The notes: generated by a model from the sequence alone, not told the origin. 34,588 nucleotides of DNA from Rubrivivax sp. (GCA_026785885.1 JAJAZC010000142.1:1-34588); one strand, 5' to 3'; shown: positions 24,886 through 33,488, numbered from the stretch's first letter. A program made the numbers and translations.

Positions 24886-25026
24886 GCGATGGCGGTCATG
24901 CGTTGGCGTTTGTGCACGGCTTGCAGCTACCCGCCCAGACGGGCGCCGTGCAGCCACACAAGCACCTAGTGTCGCCCGCGCCGACCTGGCCGCGCCATCG
25001 CAAGGACCCGGGGCGTGGCAAATTGC

Positions 25027-25054
25027 GCGCCCGGGCGGCAAGCCGCCCGGGCGC
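25027..25054 (-). terminator. Strong GC-rich hairpin after the lyase-like lipoprotein gene
   Basis: A 13-bp perfect inverted repeat (25027-25039 and 25042-25054; arm GCGCCCGGGCGGC) with a 2-base centre, starting 8 bp beyond the stop of the gene at 25063. On the transcribed strand it is followed by GCAATTTGCC, a weak T-tract. It probably ends or processes that message and separates it from the asparagine-synthase-like gene. Confidence 0.6.
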
Positions 25055-25062
25055 ATTACGCG

Positions 25063-26982
25063 CTAATTGGCTGGCGGCCCAACGTAGGTCTTGGCCACCG
25101 AAACGCGGTCGACGCGGTAATGCATCGTCGTGGGGCTGGCCGGGATACCGCCGTGGTAGACGTCCATCCAGATACCCTGCACGCCGAACTCGGCGTGGCG
25201 GCGCCAGCGGTAATCGGTGCGGCTGTAGACCGGGTAGCCGTTCAACCACACCTCGTACACGCCGTCGGCATTGGCCGTCGCGTAATTGCCCAAACCATCC
25301 TGCGCGCCGCTCATGCTGTTTTGCTTGATGCGGATGTCGAAGCAGTACCAGGATTCCTTGCGGATGGCGACGTTGAGGAAGTTCTCACCCGCCGGGAACG
25401 GGCCTTCCTGATCCAGGTTGTATGGATAGATGCCGATGCCGAACCAGCCGTTGTAAGGGTCGTCGTCTTCCGGCCCCGGCGCGACGCCGGTCAAAAAACG
25501 CACGCTGTGGCCCTGGTACTCGAAGTTCAGTCCAGCACCCCGATCCACCTTCAGCCCGGTGCCGCGCGCGCCGCCGTTGCCGGTGGTTTGCTGCCAATAA
25601 CCAACGGGGTTCCACCAGCCGAACTGCACACCCATCGCCGGGATCTTGATTGCCGTATCGAGCGTGGTGCCGAAGTCGTTTTCGAGGTAGAGCCAGTACT
25701 GGCTGAACAACTCCTCGTGGACCACATTGGGCGTTCCGCGTGCGCCGCTGCCTTGGGTGACCTCCGGCCGTGCATCCAGGCTGCCGTTTGCACCGGCGGC
25801 CAGGGTGCCGCGTGCGTACGTCGTGCCAGTGGCGGGGTTCAAGGTGCGCGTGGCCGGGGGTGAGAAGCCCTTGTCGAAGACGCCGGGTGACTTGAAATCT
25901 GCTGCATAGAGAAGGTTCGGGTTGCCGCTGGTCTTCAAAGCATCGAAGCTGGCGTATTGCGCCGCAAGACCGCGCTTGGGCGAGGCCACGTTCTCGGGCA
26001 CGACGATGAAAGGCGGGTCGCATTCAAAGACGTCGATGACCTGGCCCGTGCGCCCACCCTCAAAGGCCTTGACCTTGACCGACAGCGTGGCGCTCGTCAC
26101 CGTGCCAGCGACACCGCTCAGGTCGAAACGCAGAACAGCCGGCTGCGTGCCCGGTGAAAGGCGAAAGCCGGCCGCCGAACCACTGCCTTGGTACGACGTC
26201 GAATTCCAGGTTGCGTTGGCTGCTGCCACCAGCGTGTAGCTGCCACTGTTGGTGACGACCGTCAGCGTCGGCCTGTCCGCGGCGGACGGTGCAGCCCGGC
26301 CGTGAAAGTCGATCGGCCATGCACTGCCACGCACACTCAGGTAAGCACCGCGGTTGGCACCGGTACTGAGCCAGCGCCGCACCAGCGCCGCAACGTTGAT
26401 AGCCGTGCTCTGCCCCAAGCTGGTCAGCACCACACTGCTGCCGTAAGCCGTGCTGCCTTCGGGCGTCTGCGCAGCATCGAGCCAGTTGCCCACGCCAAAC
26501 AAGGCACTGCCACTGGCGTACTTCCGCTTCCACGGAATGGCCATGCGCTTGTGCCAGAAGTCGCGCGAAGGCGCGCTTAAGTTCAAGGTGTCGAGCGCCG
26601 TACCGCCATCGCTGGTGAGGTATTGCGTGATGTTGCCAGTGGGCGGCGGCGGCGGCGGGGGGGGTGTCGGTGTCGGTGTCGGTGCCGGTGCCGGTGCCGG
26701 TGCCGGTGCCGGTGCCGGTGCCGGTGCCGGTGCTGGCGGTGTGGGCGCTGGTGGAGTCGGCGCTCGCGGTGCAGGCGCTGGCCCTGGCGGCGCTGGCGGC
26801 GGCAGCGCCGGACCTCCGGGGCCCTGCGCCTCTGCGGTGCCACCACCGCAAGCAGCAAGGCTCAAAGCGGCAAACGCACCGGCCAGCACACGGCGGCGCT
26901 CGACTTGGGTACCGGCCGGCTCGGCTTCACCGGGGCGTGCGCTGTCGGGGGTTGAAACGGGTGGTGAGTGGATGGATTTCAT
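25063..26982 (-). CDS. Tat-type lipoprotein with Pro-Ala linker and polysaccharide-lyase-like C-terminal region
   Basis: A 639-aa predicted surface or periplasmic protein. The signal has a long N-region, a triple Arg (VERRRVLAGAFAALSLAAC, residues 27-45) and a lipobox Cys45, so Tat export and lipidation are likely. Residues ~55-115 are a Pro-rich linker of PA and PT dipeptides. Residues ~117-330 resemble a DNRLRE/CBM-like beta domain (QSTAINVAALVRRWLSTG, VLRFDLSGVAGTVTSATLSV). Residues ~340-639 resemble the concanavalin-like fold of family-14 polysaccharide lyases (YWLYLENDFGTTLDTAIKIP, FGVQGIWMDVYHGG). Lyase activity is a guess from fold and the C-terminal pattern. The ATG at 26982 begins MKSIHSPPVS. 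It lies downstream of a similar lipoprotein gene; the gap 26983-27172 shows nothing else. Confidence 0.75.
   Translation of the reverse strand: MKSIHSPPVSTPDSARPGEAEPAGTQVERRRVLAGAFAALSLAACGGGTAEAQGPGGPALPPPAPPGPAPAPRAPTPPAPTPPAPAPAPAPAPAPAPAPAPTPTPTPPPPPPPPTGNITQYLTSDGGTALDTLNLSAPSRDFWHKRMAIPWKRKYASGSALFGVGNWLDAAQTPEGSTAYGSSVVLTSLGQSTAINVAALVRRWLSTGANRGAYLSVRGSAWPIDFHGRAAPSAADRPTLTVVTNSGSYTLVAAANATWNSTSYQGSGSAAGFRLSPGTQPAVLRFDLSGVAGTVTSATLSVKVKAFEGGRTGQVIDVFECDPPFIVVPENVASPKRGLAAQYASFDALKTSGNPNLLYAADFKSPGVFDKGFSPPATRTLNPATGTTYARGTLAAGANGSLDARPEVTQGSGARGTPNVVHEELFSQYWLYLENDFGTTLDTAIKIPAMGVQFGWWNPVGYWQQTTGNGGARGTGLKVDRGAGLNFEYQGHSVRFLTGVAPGPEDDDPYNGWFGIGIYPYNLDQEGPFPAGENFLNVAIRKESWYCFDIRIKQNSMSGAQDGLGNYATANADGVYEVWLNGYPVYSRTDYRWRRHAEFGVQGIWMDVYHGGIPASPTTMHYRVDRVSVAKTYVGPPAN
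26663..26734. repeat. Twelve 6-bp repeats coding the Pro-Ala linker
   Basis: Three GGTGTC, eight GGTGCC and one GGTGCT in a row, coding alternating Pro/Thr and Pro/Ala on the minus strand. Gain or loss of units would change linker length without shifting the frame. The gene at 27173-29488 has the same hexamer. Confidence 0.92.
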
Positions 26983-27172
26983 GGGTGATCTTTAGAAGGC
27001 AGGCAAGACGCAGGTGGCAGGCGCCTAGCGCATTTAGCGGAACGAAGGCGCGACGAAATCGAATGCAGCGCGACGGTATCGATTCGGTATTGCAGCCGCA
27101 GATTCAATTTGAAAGCGGGTGTAGGCAAAGGTCGATCGAACCGAGCAGCCGCGATTCATTGCACGGCGCGCA

Positions 27173-29488
27173 TCACGTAAAACGTGGGCGATACACGTAG
27201 GCCACGTCGTGGCCTTGGTCTGCACGTTTTGCGAAAGCAAAGTAGAAGATCGACTTGATCTTGTGGTCGTAGTGGAAGCGTTTGAACTCGCCGGTGGTGT
27301 TCATGTCCGGCAGGGTTTGACCAGCGCCGAACGGCGCTCTCGTCACTGTCCAGGCGCTGCTCAATGTGTCTGGAATTTGGACCTCGTAAACCGCGGCGTT
27401 ATCACCACTTATCGCGCCGAGAATGATCCGGTTGTTGTCAGGGCACCAAGTCGCTGCACCCCATGGGTCCAACACATTCAGCCGCGTGCTCAGCGTCGCG
27501 GTTCCGCCCTTTGTTGGCTGTGCGACGGTCACGTCCATCCACTGCAGTTCAATGACGCCTGCCCGCCGATACGCGCACACCAGCAATCCACGCTCAGGCA
27601 CGTGGAACAGCGTGCCGCCGTCGGAGCCATCTGCCAAGTCAAAATCGAAACCAACACCGCTGCCAGTCACGTAAGTGCCGGTGGCCTTGTCAAACCACCA
27701 CACGCGAGTTAGGCCGTTGGTCACGACGTAGACCCGCTGCTGTCTGGGCACCCACTGGGTGAGGACCGGGGCTGCTCCATTGCCGGTTTCGTTAAGCCGG
27801 TTCAAAGACTCTTTGCGCCAAGACCGTGTGCCCGTAGCGGCGGTCGTGCTGACAAAGTCCAGGGCCAGTGCAGAAACTGCACCGTTTTGGCTGTTGCGGT
27901 TGAGCGCTGGCGACCAAACCCGGAGGTGCGTCCCGTTGGCCGCGCCGCCATCGGCCGGGCCGATGAAGTCGCCAGAACCGTAAGTGTGCGATGAGCCGGG
28001 AGCGCCATCGATAGTCGAAATACCGTAGTTAAAGACCCTGGCCGGATCGCCAGGGGCGCTGATGACGTCCATCTGCCCCGGGACGCTGACCCCTTTGATA
28101 ACTTCCGAACCCGCAGCGCTGTTATTGACCTTGGTGTCCGAGTCGGTACCTCTGCCAAACCAGGGCGTCGGGTCTGTCACTCGCTTGAATGTCACAGCAT
28201 TGACCCCGTATTCAGCCATCGTGACCGAGTTGTCGTTGATGTTGCCGTGCCCGCCGCTGAAGAACATCGCCGCGCCATAGGAGCCCCAAAACGGGTTCTT
28301 GAAGCAACCGCCGTAGGTGTTGGTGGTGCGGACGTAGTAGTAGTCGGAGTAATACGGCGCGCACTCGTCGCGGAAGTTGTTGGCCAGCCCCCCATTGGCG
28401 ACCGTCAGCATGGCGACCTCACCGGCCGCTGGCACCCAGGTTGGCAAGGCCGCGCTGGTCAGGCTGCCCTGCAGTTTCACTATCCGCCCGAGCCATGAAG
28501 GAGTGAAACCAAAACCGCTTACGGCCCCTTGCATGGCCGTGTCGTTTCGGTCCTCGGTCCAGATCAAATCCCGGTAGAAGTTGCCAAGCCGGGAGAGGCG
28601 CTGCATGGTGTTACCGGTTGCAGCCACTGTGCCGGTTATCGCATTACTGGTCAGCAGACCGACCTGGATGCTGTTCGCATCCGTGGTCAGAGACTGATTT
28701 AGCGCCGCGTTCAACAGGGCAAGTGTCGGGCCAGCTTCAAACGACACAACGCTGTGCGCGGCAAACAGTTGCACGGCGATGCGGGTGGCGGAGCCGACCG
28801 CTGCGGTCCATGCTTGGTTGCCGCTCAGCGAAAGAGCCACGCCGTAGAAAAGACGCTCATTCGCGCCCCATCCGGCAAGACTGGCCTGCGGGAGCGCGGT
28901 CAGCGTGACGCCGCCAATTACAAATGAGTCGATGCTTCCGCCGCCGCTCCCCGTGTGACTGATAACGCGCACCACGATGCCCGTGCTTGGGCCGGTGCCA
29001 ACATCGAATGGTTCACCAACAGCAGTGCTCGACAACACAGCAACGAAGTTCCCGCCACTGTCGTAAGCCTTGGCATTCTGAAAAACCGGCGATGAACCGA
29101 TGCCACCGGGCCGCGATGGGGCCGGTGCCGGTGCCGGTGCCGGTGCCGGTGCCGGTGCCGGTGCCGGTGCGGGCGCAGGCGCAGGCGCAGGCGACGGTAC
29201 TGGCGTAGGTGCCGGTCCCGGTGCAGGAACAGGTACCGGTGCAGGTGCTGGCAGCGGCGAGGGCGCAGGCGTTGGCGTCGGCGAAGGGCCGCGCAGTGGC
29301 CCTCCTGGAGCAGCCGCCTTTTGCGCATCGAGATCCTCATCCCCCCCTGCACAACCGGTCGCCCAGGGCGCTGCGCCAAGTGAGACCAGGGCCGCACGGA
29401 GCATTGAACGACGACGCTGATCAAAGTCCGCGCCCGCTTCGGGACGCGCATCACCCAGGAGACCGGGGCTGACTTGCAATTCATTCAC
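27173..29488 (-). CDS. Tat-type lipoprotein with Pro-Ala linker and beta-propeller-like domain
   Basis: A 771-aa predicted exported protein. The signal shows DQRRRSMLRAALVSLGAA and a Cys at residue 46 (WATGC), consistent with Tat export and lipidation. Residues ~60-130 form a long PA/PV linker. The rest is beta-rich: a first segment (VFQNAKAYDSGGNFVAVLSS, VRVISHTGSGGGSIDSFVIG) like an exported adhesin-type domain, then a region with FFSGGHGNINDNSVTMAEYG, close to the GGH..Y..N motif of Kelch/galactose-oxidase-like propellers. No enzyme family is assigned. A TTG at 29503 would extend it by five residues, but the GTG at 29488 has GAGGA 8 nt upstream and is preferred. It is the first minus-strand gene of the accessory block, with a 412-bp divergent region upstream. 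Confidence 0.75.
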   Translation of the reverse strand: MNELQVSPGLLGDARPEAGADFDQRRRSMLRAALVSLGAAPWATGCAGGDEDLDAQKAAAPGGPLRGPSPTPTPAPSPLPAPAPVPVPAPGPAPTPVPSPAPAPAPAPAPAPAPAPAPAPAPAPSRPGGIGSSPVFQNAKAYDSGGNFVAVLSSTAVGEPFDVGTGPSTGIVVRVISHTGSGGGSIDSFVIGGVTLTALPQASLAGWGANERLFYGVALSLSGNQAWTAAVGSATRIAVQLFAAHSVVSFEAGPTLALLNAALNQSLTTDANSIQVGLLTSNAITGTVAATGNTMQRLSRLGNFYRDLIWTEDRNDTAMQGAVSGFGFTPSWLGRIVKLQGSLTSAALPTWVPAAGEVAMLTVANGGLANNFRDECAPYYSDYYYVRTTNTYGGCFKNPFWGSYGAAMFFSGGHGNINDNSVTMAEYGVNAVTFKRVTDPTPWFGRGTDSDTKVNNSAAGSEVIKGVSVPGQMDVISAPGDPARVFNYGISTIDGAPGSSHTYGSGDFIGPADGGAANGTHLRVWSPALNRNSQNGAVSALALDFVSTTAATGTRSWRKESLNRLNETGNGAAPVLTQWVPRQQRVYVVTNGLTRVWWFDKATGTYVTGSGVGFDFDLADGSDGGTLFHVPERGLLVCAYRRAGVIELQWMDVTVAQPTKGGTATLSTRLNVLDPWGAATWCPDNNRIILGAISGDNAAVYEVQIPDTLSSAWTVTRAPFGAGQTLPDMNTTGEFKRFHYDHKIKSIFYFAFAKRADQGHDVAYVYRPRFT
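29124..29189. repeat. Hexanucleotide repeats coding the second Pro-Ala linker
   Basis: Seven GGTGCC and one GGTGCG (29124-29171) followed by three GGCGCA units. This is the same GGTGCC hexamer as in the neighbouring lipoprotein gene at 26663-26734, in the same phase and coding alternating Pro-Ala. Repeat tracts this similar 2.4 kb apart could recombine. Confidence 0.92.
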
Positions 29489-29900
29489 CTTCGGATTCCT
29501 CAAGCCGGCTGGCGCCGGATTCGTCTTAGTTGTTGTCGGCTTAAGTCCGACGATGCTTAGTCAGTCGGATCAGCCAGTTGTCATTGAATGCAACCGTCGG
29601 CGACTTAAAAGGCTTGAACACCCTAACTAGGAATTGTCCAACGATGCGGCTGTGCTACGCCGTACGCAGGCGTATCAATCTGCAAATGCAAAACCTACGC
29701 GGCCCACTGCCGCTTTGGCATAACACAGCCAGGTCACTACACCGATGCCTGCGGCTGCGTGCAGTTGTGCACGGGACCGCGCTGGCTGTGAGCGCGACGC
29801 ACCCTAGACTCTGCAAGCCAAGCAGGCTCGGCACCCAAGCCTGCGGGCCATAAGAAGCCGCATCAAGGCGGACCTGACCGCGGTCACCAAACTTTGCTAC
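29489..29900. other. Divergent intergenic region of the accessory block
   Basis: No convincing gene in these 412 bp. It should contain promoters for the minus-strand lipoproteins and for the plus-strand acyltransferase. Base composition is visibly richer in A/T than in the core genes. Two alternative hairpins share one arm: GTCGG (29535-29539) can pair with CCGAC (29547-29551), or TCCGAC (29546-29551) with GTCGGA (29564-29569). They lie ~45-80 bp upstream of the lipoprotein start. No clear sigma-70 or sigma-54 promoter was identified. Confidence 0.45.
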
Positions 29901-31013
29901 ATGTCGACACCCGTTGCTAACGTTGAAGAAGTACGGGATCTAGCTGCGGTGGCTGCTGATGTCGAGCGCCTTATGCTTGCCGGTGAGGCCAGTGACTTTC
30001 AAAGCGGCCTTGATTGGTATCGCCTGTTATCGAACAGCGCCTTGCCTGAACCCGCGGCTGCGTCGTTGTGGGTGGTCAGGAAGGAGGGCGTCCCGGTGGT
30101 AGGGCTACCCGTTCGCCGGAGTGCCGATAAATTTGGATGCGAGGTGCTGTCGTTAGGCAACTACTACACATCGCGCTTTGCGCCCGCCATATCCGCTGGG
30201 GCCGATGCGAATGACTTGGCCAGCCTGTTTCACACCATGCGAAAGCAGCGCCCACGGGCACGGGCCTTCCTGCTGTCGCCCATGGACCCCGACAGCCGCG
30301 AGTACTTGCTAACGCGTGCGGGCCTGAAGGCCGCCGGGCTGGCTGTTTTTCCGTACTTTTGTTTTGGTAACTGGTACCTGCCCCTGACCGCCGGCGCGAG
30401 TTCCGCAGACCAGTACTTGGCGGCGCGCCCGGGCGAAGTGCGCAGCACCTTGCGACGCATGTCCAAACGGTTTGGCACCGATGGTGGTCGCATCGAACTC
30501 ATCCTGGACGAGCCTGGCGTCGAGCGCGCTATTGCGGCCTATACAGCGGTGTACGCCGCAAGCTGGAAAGTACCAGAACCCCATCCTGACTTCATGCCTG
30601 GGCTCATCCGGCTCTGCGCGCGACGGGGGTGGTTGCGGCTGGGCATTGCATGGCTTAAAGAGCAACCCATTGCAGCGCAACTCTGGATCGTTAACGAAGG
30701 CCGCGCATGCGTCTACAAGCTGGCGTACGACTCGCAATTCGCTCGTTACTCACCGGGATCGCTGCTGACGGCATCTCTAATTCGACAAGTCATCGAGGTT
30801 GATCGCGTCCATGAAGTGGACTACCTTACGGGTGACGACGCCTACAAACAGGACTGGATGACGCACAGGCGCGAGCGCTGGGGTCTGGTGGCCTATGATC
30901 CATCGAGCCCAGCCGGCGCTTTGCTGCTGACCCGTGAATTGAGTGCATCTCTGAGCAGGCCGCTCATCACCCAAGTGCGAAGTTGGGCGGGCAAGCTCAT
31001 TCCACATCGCTGA
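29901..31013 (+). CDS. GNAT-fold acyl/aminoacyltransferase, FemAB/BioF2-like
   Basis: A 370-aa cytosolic protein with the two-lobed GNAT arrangement of the FemAB/CelD ('BioF2-like acetyltransferase') group. The N-terminal lobe covers ~40-170 (WYRLLSNSALPEPAAASLWV, VLSLGNYYTSRFAPAI). The C-terminal lobe covers ~180-345 (LAARPGEVRSTLRRMSKRFG, WLKEQPIAAQLWIVNEGRAC, YKLAYDSQFARYSPGSLLTA, VDYLTGDDAYKQDW). The run from QPIAAQLW to SPGSLL and DYLTGDD is the usual signature. Members transfer acyl or aminoacyl groups during cell-wall or exopolysaccharide synthesis and are common in PEP-CTERM/exosortase-type loci. The ATG at 29901 lacks a clear ribosome-binding site; a second Met is at residue 25. A Rho-independent terminator follows the stop. 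Confidence 0.85.
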   Translation: MSTPVANVEEVRDLAAVAADVERLMLAGEASDFQSGLDWYRLLSNSALPEPAAASLWVVRKEGVPVVGLPVRRSADKFGCEVLSLGNYYTSRFAPAISAGADANDLASLFHTMRKQRPRARAFLLSPMDPDSREYLLTRAGLKAAGLAVFPYFCFGNWYLPLTAGASSADQYLAARPGEVRSTLRRMSKRFGTDGGRIELILDEPGVERAIAAYTAVYAASWKVPEPHPDFMPGLIRLCARRGWLRLGIAWLKEQPIAAQLWIVNEGRACVYKLAYDSQFARYSPGSLLTASLIRQVIEVDRVHEVDYLTGDDAYKQDWMTHRRERWGLVAYDPSSPAGALLLTRELSASLSRPLITQVRSWAGKLIPHR

Positions 31014-31018
31014 CTATT

Positions 31019-31045
31019 CCGGCGCTTGAGCTCCGGGCTTTTTTT
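31019..31045 (+). terminator. Rho-independent terminator between the acyltransferase and adenylation genes
   Basis: CCGGCGC-TTGA-GCTCCGG (31019-31036, one mismatched pair) is followed by GC and seven T residues (31039-31045). This is a textbook intrinsic terminator shape, 5 bp after the acyltransferase stop and 14 bp before the adenylation start. It implies partial termination within the group, or a separate promoter that I cannot place. Confidence 0.75.
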
Positions 31046-31059
31046 ACAAGAGAACTGCT

Positions 31060-32688
31060 ATGCAAAACCGGGAAGCCACACTCTCAGGACTGCATGCCGG
31101 GTTCTTTCGGTCAGCTGCGGACAGGCCGCACCGCCCAGCTCTGGAGGTAGGTACTGACGCCCTAAGCTACGAGCAGTTGCGTCAACGTGCTTGCGCACTG
31201 GCCGGCACGCTCAGCCGCAACACCCTTTGTACTCACCCCAAGGTCGGGATTCTGGCCAGCCGGTCAGTGGACATGTACGCCGGCATTCTTGGTGCGCTGG
31301 CGTGCGGGGGCACCGTGGTGCCTTTAAACCCAGGCTTTCCCGCCGAGCGTTGCGCGCAGATGATCGAGTTGGCAGAACTGGATGCCATCGTGGCCGACAG
31401 TACTGGCTGCAAGATGCTGCACGCGGTGATGTCATTGCTCACGCGGTCGGTGCTGCTGGTGGTGCCGGAGAGCCGGGTCGACGAGATTCGGGCGCAACTG
31501 CCGAAAGCCAAGGTAATGGGGCCTGAGCCCGCCCGCCAAGACTGGCAACCCAGTGACGTCGAGCCCGAAGACTTGGCGTACCTTTTCTTCACGTCAGGCA
31601 GCACGGGCGTGCCCAAGGGTGTGACTGTGTTGCATCGCAATGCCGCCCGTTTTGTCGAGATGTCGATGGAACGTTATGGCCAATTGAACATCGGCCGTAA
31701 CGACCGCTTCTCTCAGTTTTACGACATAACCTTCGATTCGTCGATGTTCGACATCTTTGTGTCGTGGGCCTGCGGCGCTTGCCTGTGTTGCCCGACAACC
31801 GTCGAATGGGTCAATTCGAACAAATTCATTGTCGAACGAAAGCTCACGGTGATCGATATCGTGCCCTCGATGGGGCACACCATGAACCGCAGCAACGGCT
31901 GGCGAGCAGGCCGCTTTGAAACGCTGCGACTGTGCCGCTTTGGCGGTGAAGCGCTGCCGGCGGAATTGGCTGCCGCTCTGGCAAGCGCAGCGCCGCACGC
32001 CGCCATCGACAACGTCTACGGCCCTACCGAATGCACCGTGGATGCCGCCTATTACCGCTGGGACCCCGCGCGGTCTGTGCGGGACGCAGTACACGGCGTG
32101 GTGCCCATCGGCATTGCCGGCCCCAGGGTGGGGCTGCGCGTGGTGGATGAGCAGATGAACGACGTGCCCGTTGGGCGCGACGGTGAACTGTTGATCAGCG
32201 GGCCGCAAGTGACGCCGGGCTACTGGAAAGACTCCGACCGCACGGCGCAGAGCTTTATTAGCCTGCCCGGTAGCGGTGTCGTCCACTATCGCACCGGGGA
32301 TCTGGTGCGCCAAATGCCGCCTGGTCAGCCGATACCCTACCTGGGCCGCATGGATTTTCAGATCAAGATCGCCGGCGTGCGGATTGAGCTGGGCGAAGTG
32401 GAGCAGGCCCTGCGTCAAGCCAGCGGCACCGACTTGGCCGTCGCGGTTGGATGGCCGCCCAGCCCCAGTGGCGCGGCGGGCATCGTGGGCTTTGTGGTCA
32501 AAGAAGGCGGCGACGGTGCGGCCATCCGACGCAGGTTGAAAGAGGTTTTGCCCGCGGTGATGGTGCCCAAAGACATTCACGTTATTGACAACATGCCGCT
32601 CAACGTCAACGGCAAGATCGACCGTAAGGCGCTGCTTGTACGATTGAAAGATGCAGACGACCCGGTGGCCGAAGGATTCGGGCGGTGA
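31060..32688 (+). CDS. Free-standing amino-acid adenylation enzyme (NRPS A-domain type)
   Basis: A 542-aa AMP-forming ligase with every A-domain core motif: P-loop FFTSGSTGVPKG (177-188), A4 TFDSSMFDIF with D226 at the position that binds the substrate amino group, A5 VYGPTECTVD (319-328), A7 YRTGDL (410-415), A8 GRMDFQIKIAGVRIELGEVE, and A10 NVNGKIDRKAL with catalytic Lys519. The conserved Asp and Lys point to activation of an alpha-amino acid rather than a fatty or aryl acid. The protein ends soon after A10, so it has no carrier or condensation domain, like DltA-type enzymes. AAGAGAA lies before the ATG. The following gene overlaps by 4 bp (GTGA). The substrate is unknown. Confidence 0.92.
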   Translation: MQNREATLSGLHAGFFRSAADRPHRPALEVGTDALSYEQLRQRACALAGTLSRNTLCTHPKVGILASRSVDMYAGILGALACGGTVVPLNPGFPAERCAQMIELAELDAIVADSTGCKMLHAVMSLLTRSVLLVVPESRVDEIRAQLPKAKVMGPEPARQDWQPSDVEPEDLAYLFFTSGSTGVPKGVTVLHRNAARFVEMSMERYGQLNIGRNDRFSQFYDITFDSSMFDIFVSWACGACLCCPTTVEWVNSNKFIVERKLTVIDIVPSMGHTMNRSNGWRAGRFETLRLCRFGGEALPAELAAALASAAPHAAIDNVYGPTECTVDAAYYRWDPARSVRDAVHGVVPIGIAGPRVGLRVVDEQMNDVPVGRDGELLISGPQVTPGYWKDSDRTAQSFISLPGSGVVHYRTGDLVRQMPPGQPIPYLGRMDFQIKIAGVRIELGEVEQALRQASGTDLAVAVGWPPSPSGAAGIVGFVVKEGGDGAAIRRRLKEVLPAVMVPKDIHVIDNMPLNVNGKIDRKALLVRLKDADDPVAEGFGR

Positions 32689-33488
32689 CCAAGCAAATCC
32701 TGATGTGCAGGCCCACGTACTTTGACGTCAAGTACGAGATCAACCCCTGGATGCACTGCGACAACCGCGTTGAACCCAAACGGGCCAAAGCGCAATGGCA
32801 GGCGCTTTATGACATCTACACACTGAAGTTAGGCTGGCAGGCGCACCTCATCGAGCCGCAGCCCGGACTGCCCGACCTGGTGTTTACAGCAAACGGCGGT
32901 CTCGTTATCGGTGGCCAGGTTGCCCTGCCCCGCTTTCGCCACCCAGAACGGCAAGGCGAGACACCGGTCTTCAAGCCCCGGTTCCTAAATAACGGGTTCA
33001 AGACGCTGCCCATCCAGGCGCATGATTGCGAGGGCGAGGGCGAGGGCGACGCGGTGCTCTGGAACGACGTGCCCTTTGCAGGCTACCCGTGGCGCAGCGA
33101 CCGGTTGTCGCATCAGGCAGTTGCCCGCGCATTGGGCGTCAACGCGGTGAGCCTGCAACTGACGGACGATCGCTTCTACCACCTGGACACCGCGTTGACG
33201 CTGGTCAATCGCAGCACGGTAGCGCTGTATGCGTCCACCCCCACCAGAGAAAGCGTTGACAAGGTGCGGCGCGTGGTGCCCAACGTGGTGCTTGCCAGCG
33301 AGGACGACGCTTTGGCGTACCGCCTCAACGCCTTGATCGACGGCGAGCACATCGTACTCAGCGACCGCGCAACCGGGCTTGCTGACATGTACCGCCGCAT
33401 GGGCCTGCAGGTGTGGCCGACGCCCATTGACGAATTCCAGAAGTCCGGCGGTGGCGTCAAGTGCCTGAGCCTGGAGCTCAGACATTGA
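32685..33488 (+). CDS. DDAH/amidinotransferase-family guanidino-modifying enzyme
   Basis: A 267-aa protein of the arginine deiminase-related fold. Its N-terminus (KQILMCRPTYFDVKYEINPW) and GLPDLVFTANGGLV match dimethylargininase-like proteins. Putative catalytic residues are His166 in DRFYHLDTAL, Cys260 in GGGVKCLSLEL and an acidic residue in the EGEGEGDAVLW stretch. Such enzymes hydrolyse or transfer the guanidino group of arginine derivatives. Family members usually read EGxGDA here; the extra Glu-Gly pair comes from a GAGGGC hexamer repeated three times near 33030-33047. The GTG start overlaps the adenylation gene stop as GTGA, so the two are translationally coupled, and the activated amino acid may be arginine-related. 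Hydrolase versus amidinotransferase cannot be decided. Confidence 0.85.
   Translation: MTKQILMCRPTYFDVKYEINPWMHCDNRVEPKRAKAQWQALYDIYTLKLGWQAHLIEPQPGLPDLVFTANGGLVIGGQVALPRFRHPERQGETPVFKPRFLNNGFKTLPIQAHDCEGEGEGDAVLWNDVPFAGYPWRSDRLSHQAVARALGVNAVSLQLTDDRFYHLDTALTLVNRSTVALYASTPTRESVDKVRRVVPNVVLASEDDALAYRLNALIDGEHIVLSDRATGLADMYRRMGLQVWPTPIDEFQKSGGGVKCLSLELRH

Noticed and set aside
25063-29503. Arg/Gly/Val-rich frames across the hexamer repeats on the plus strand
   Set aside because: They are direct translations of (GGTGCC)n in the wrong frame and have no start signals or domains.
29700-29740. Sigma-54 promoter near TGGCATAACACAGC
   Set aside because: The first half is close to TGGCAC, but the conserved TTGC half at the right spacing is missing.
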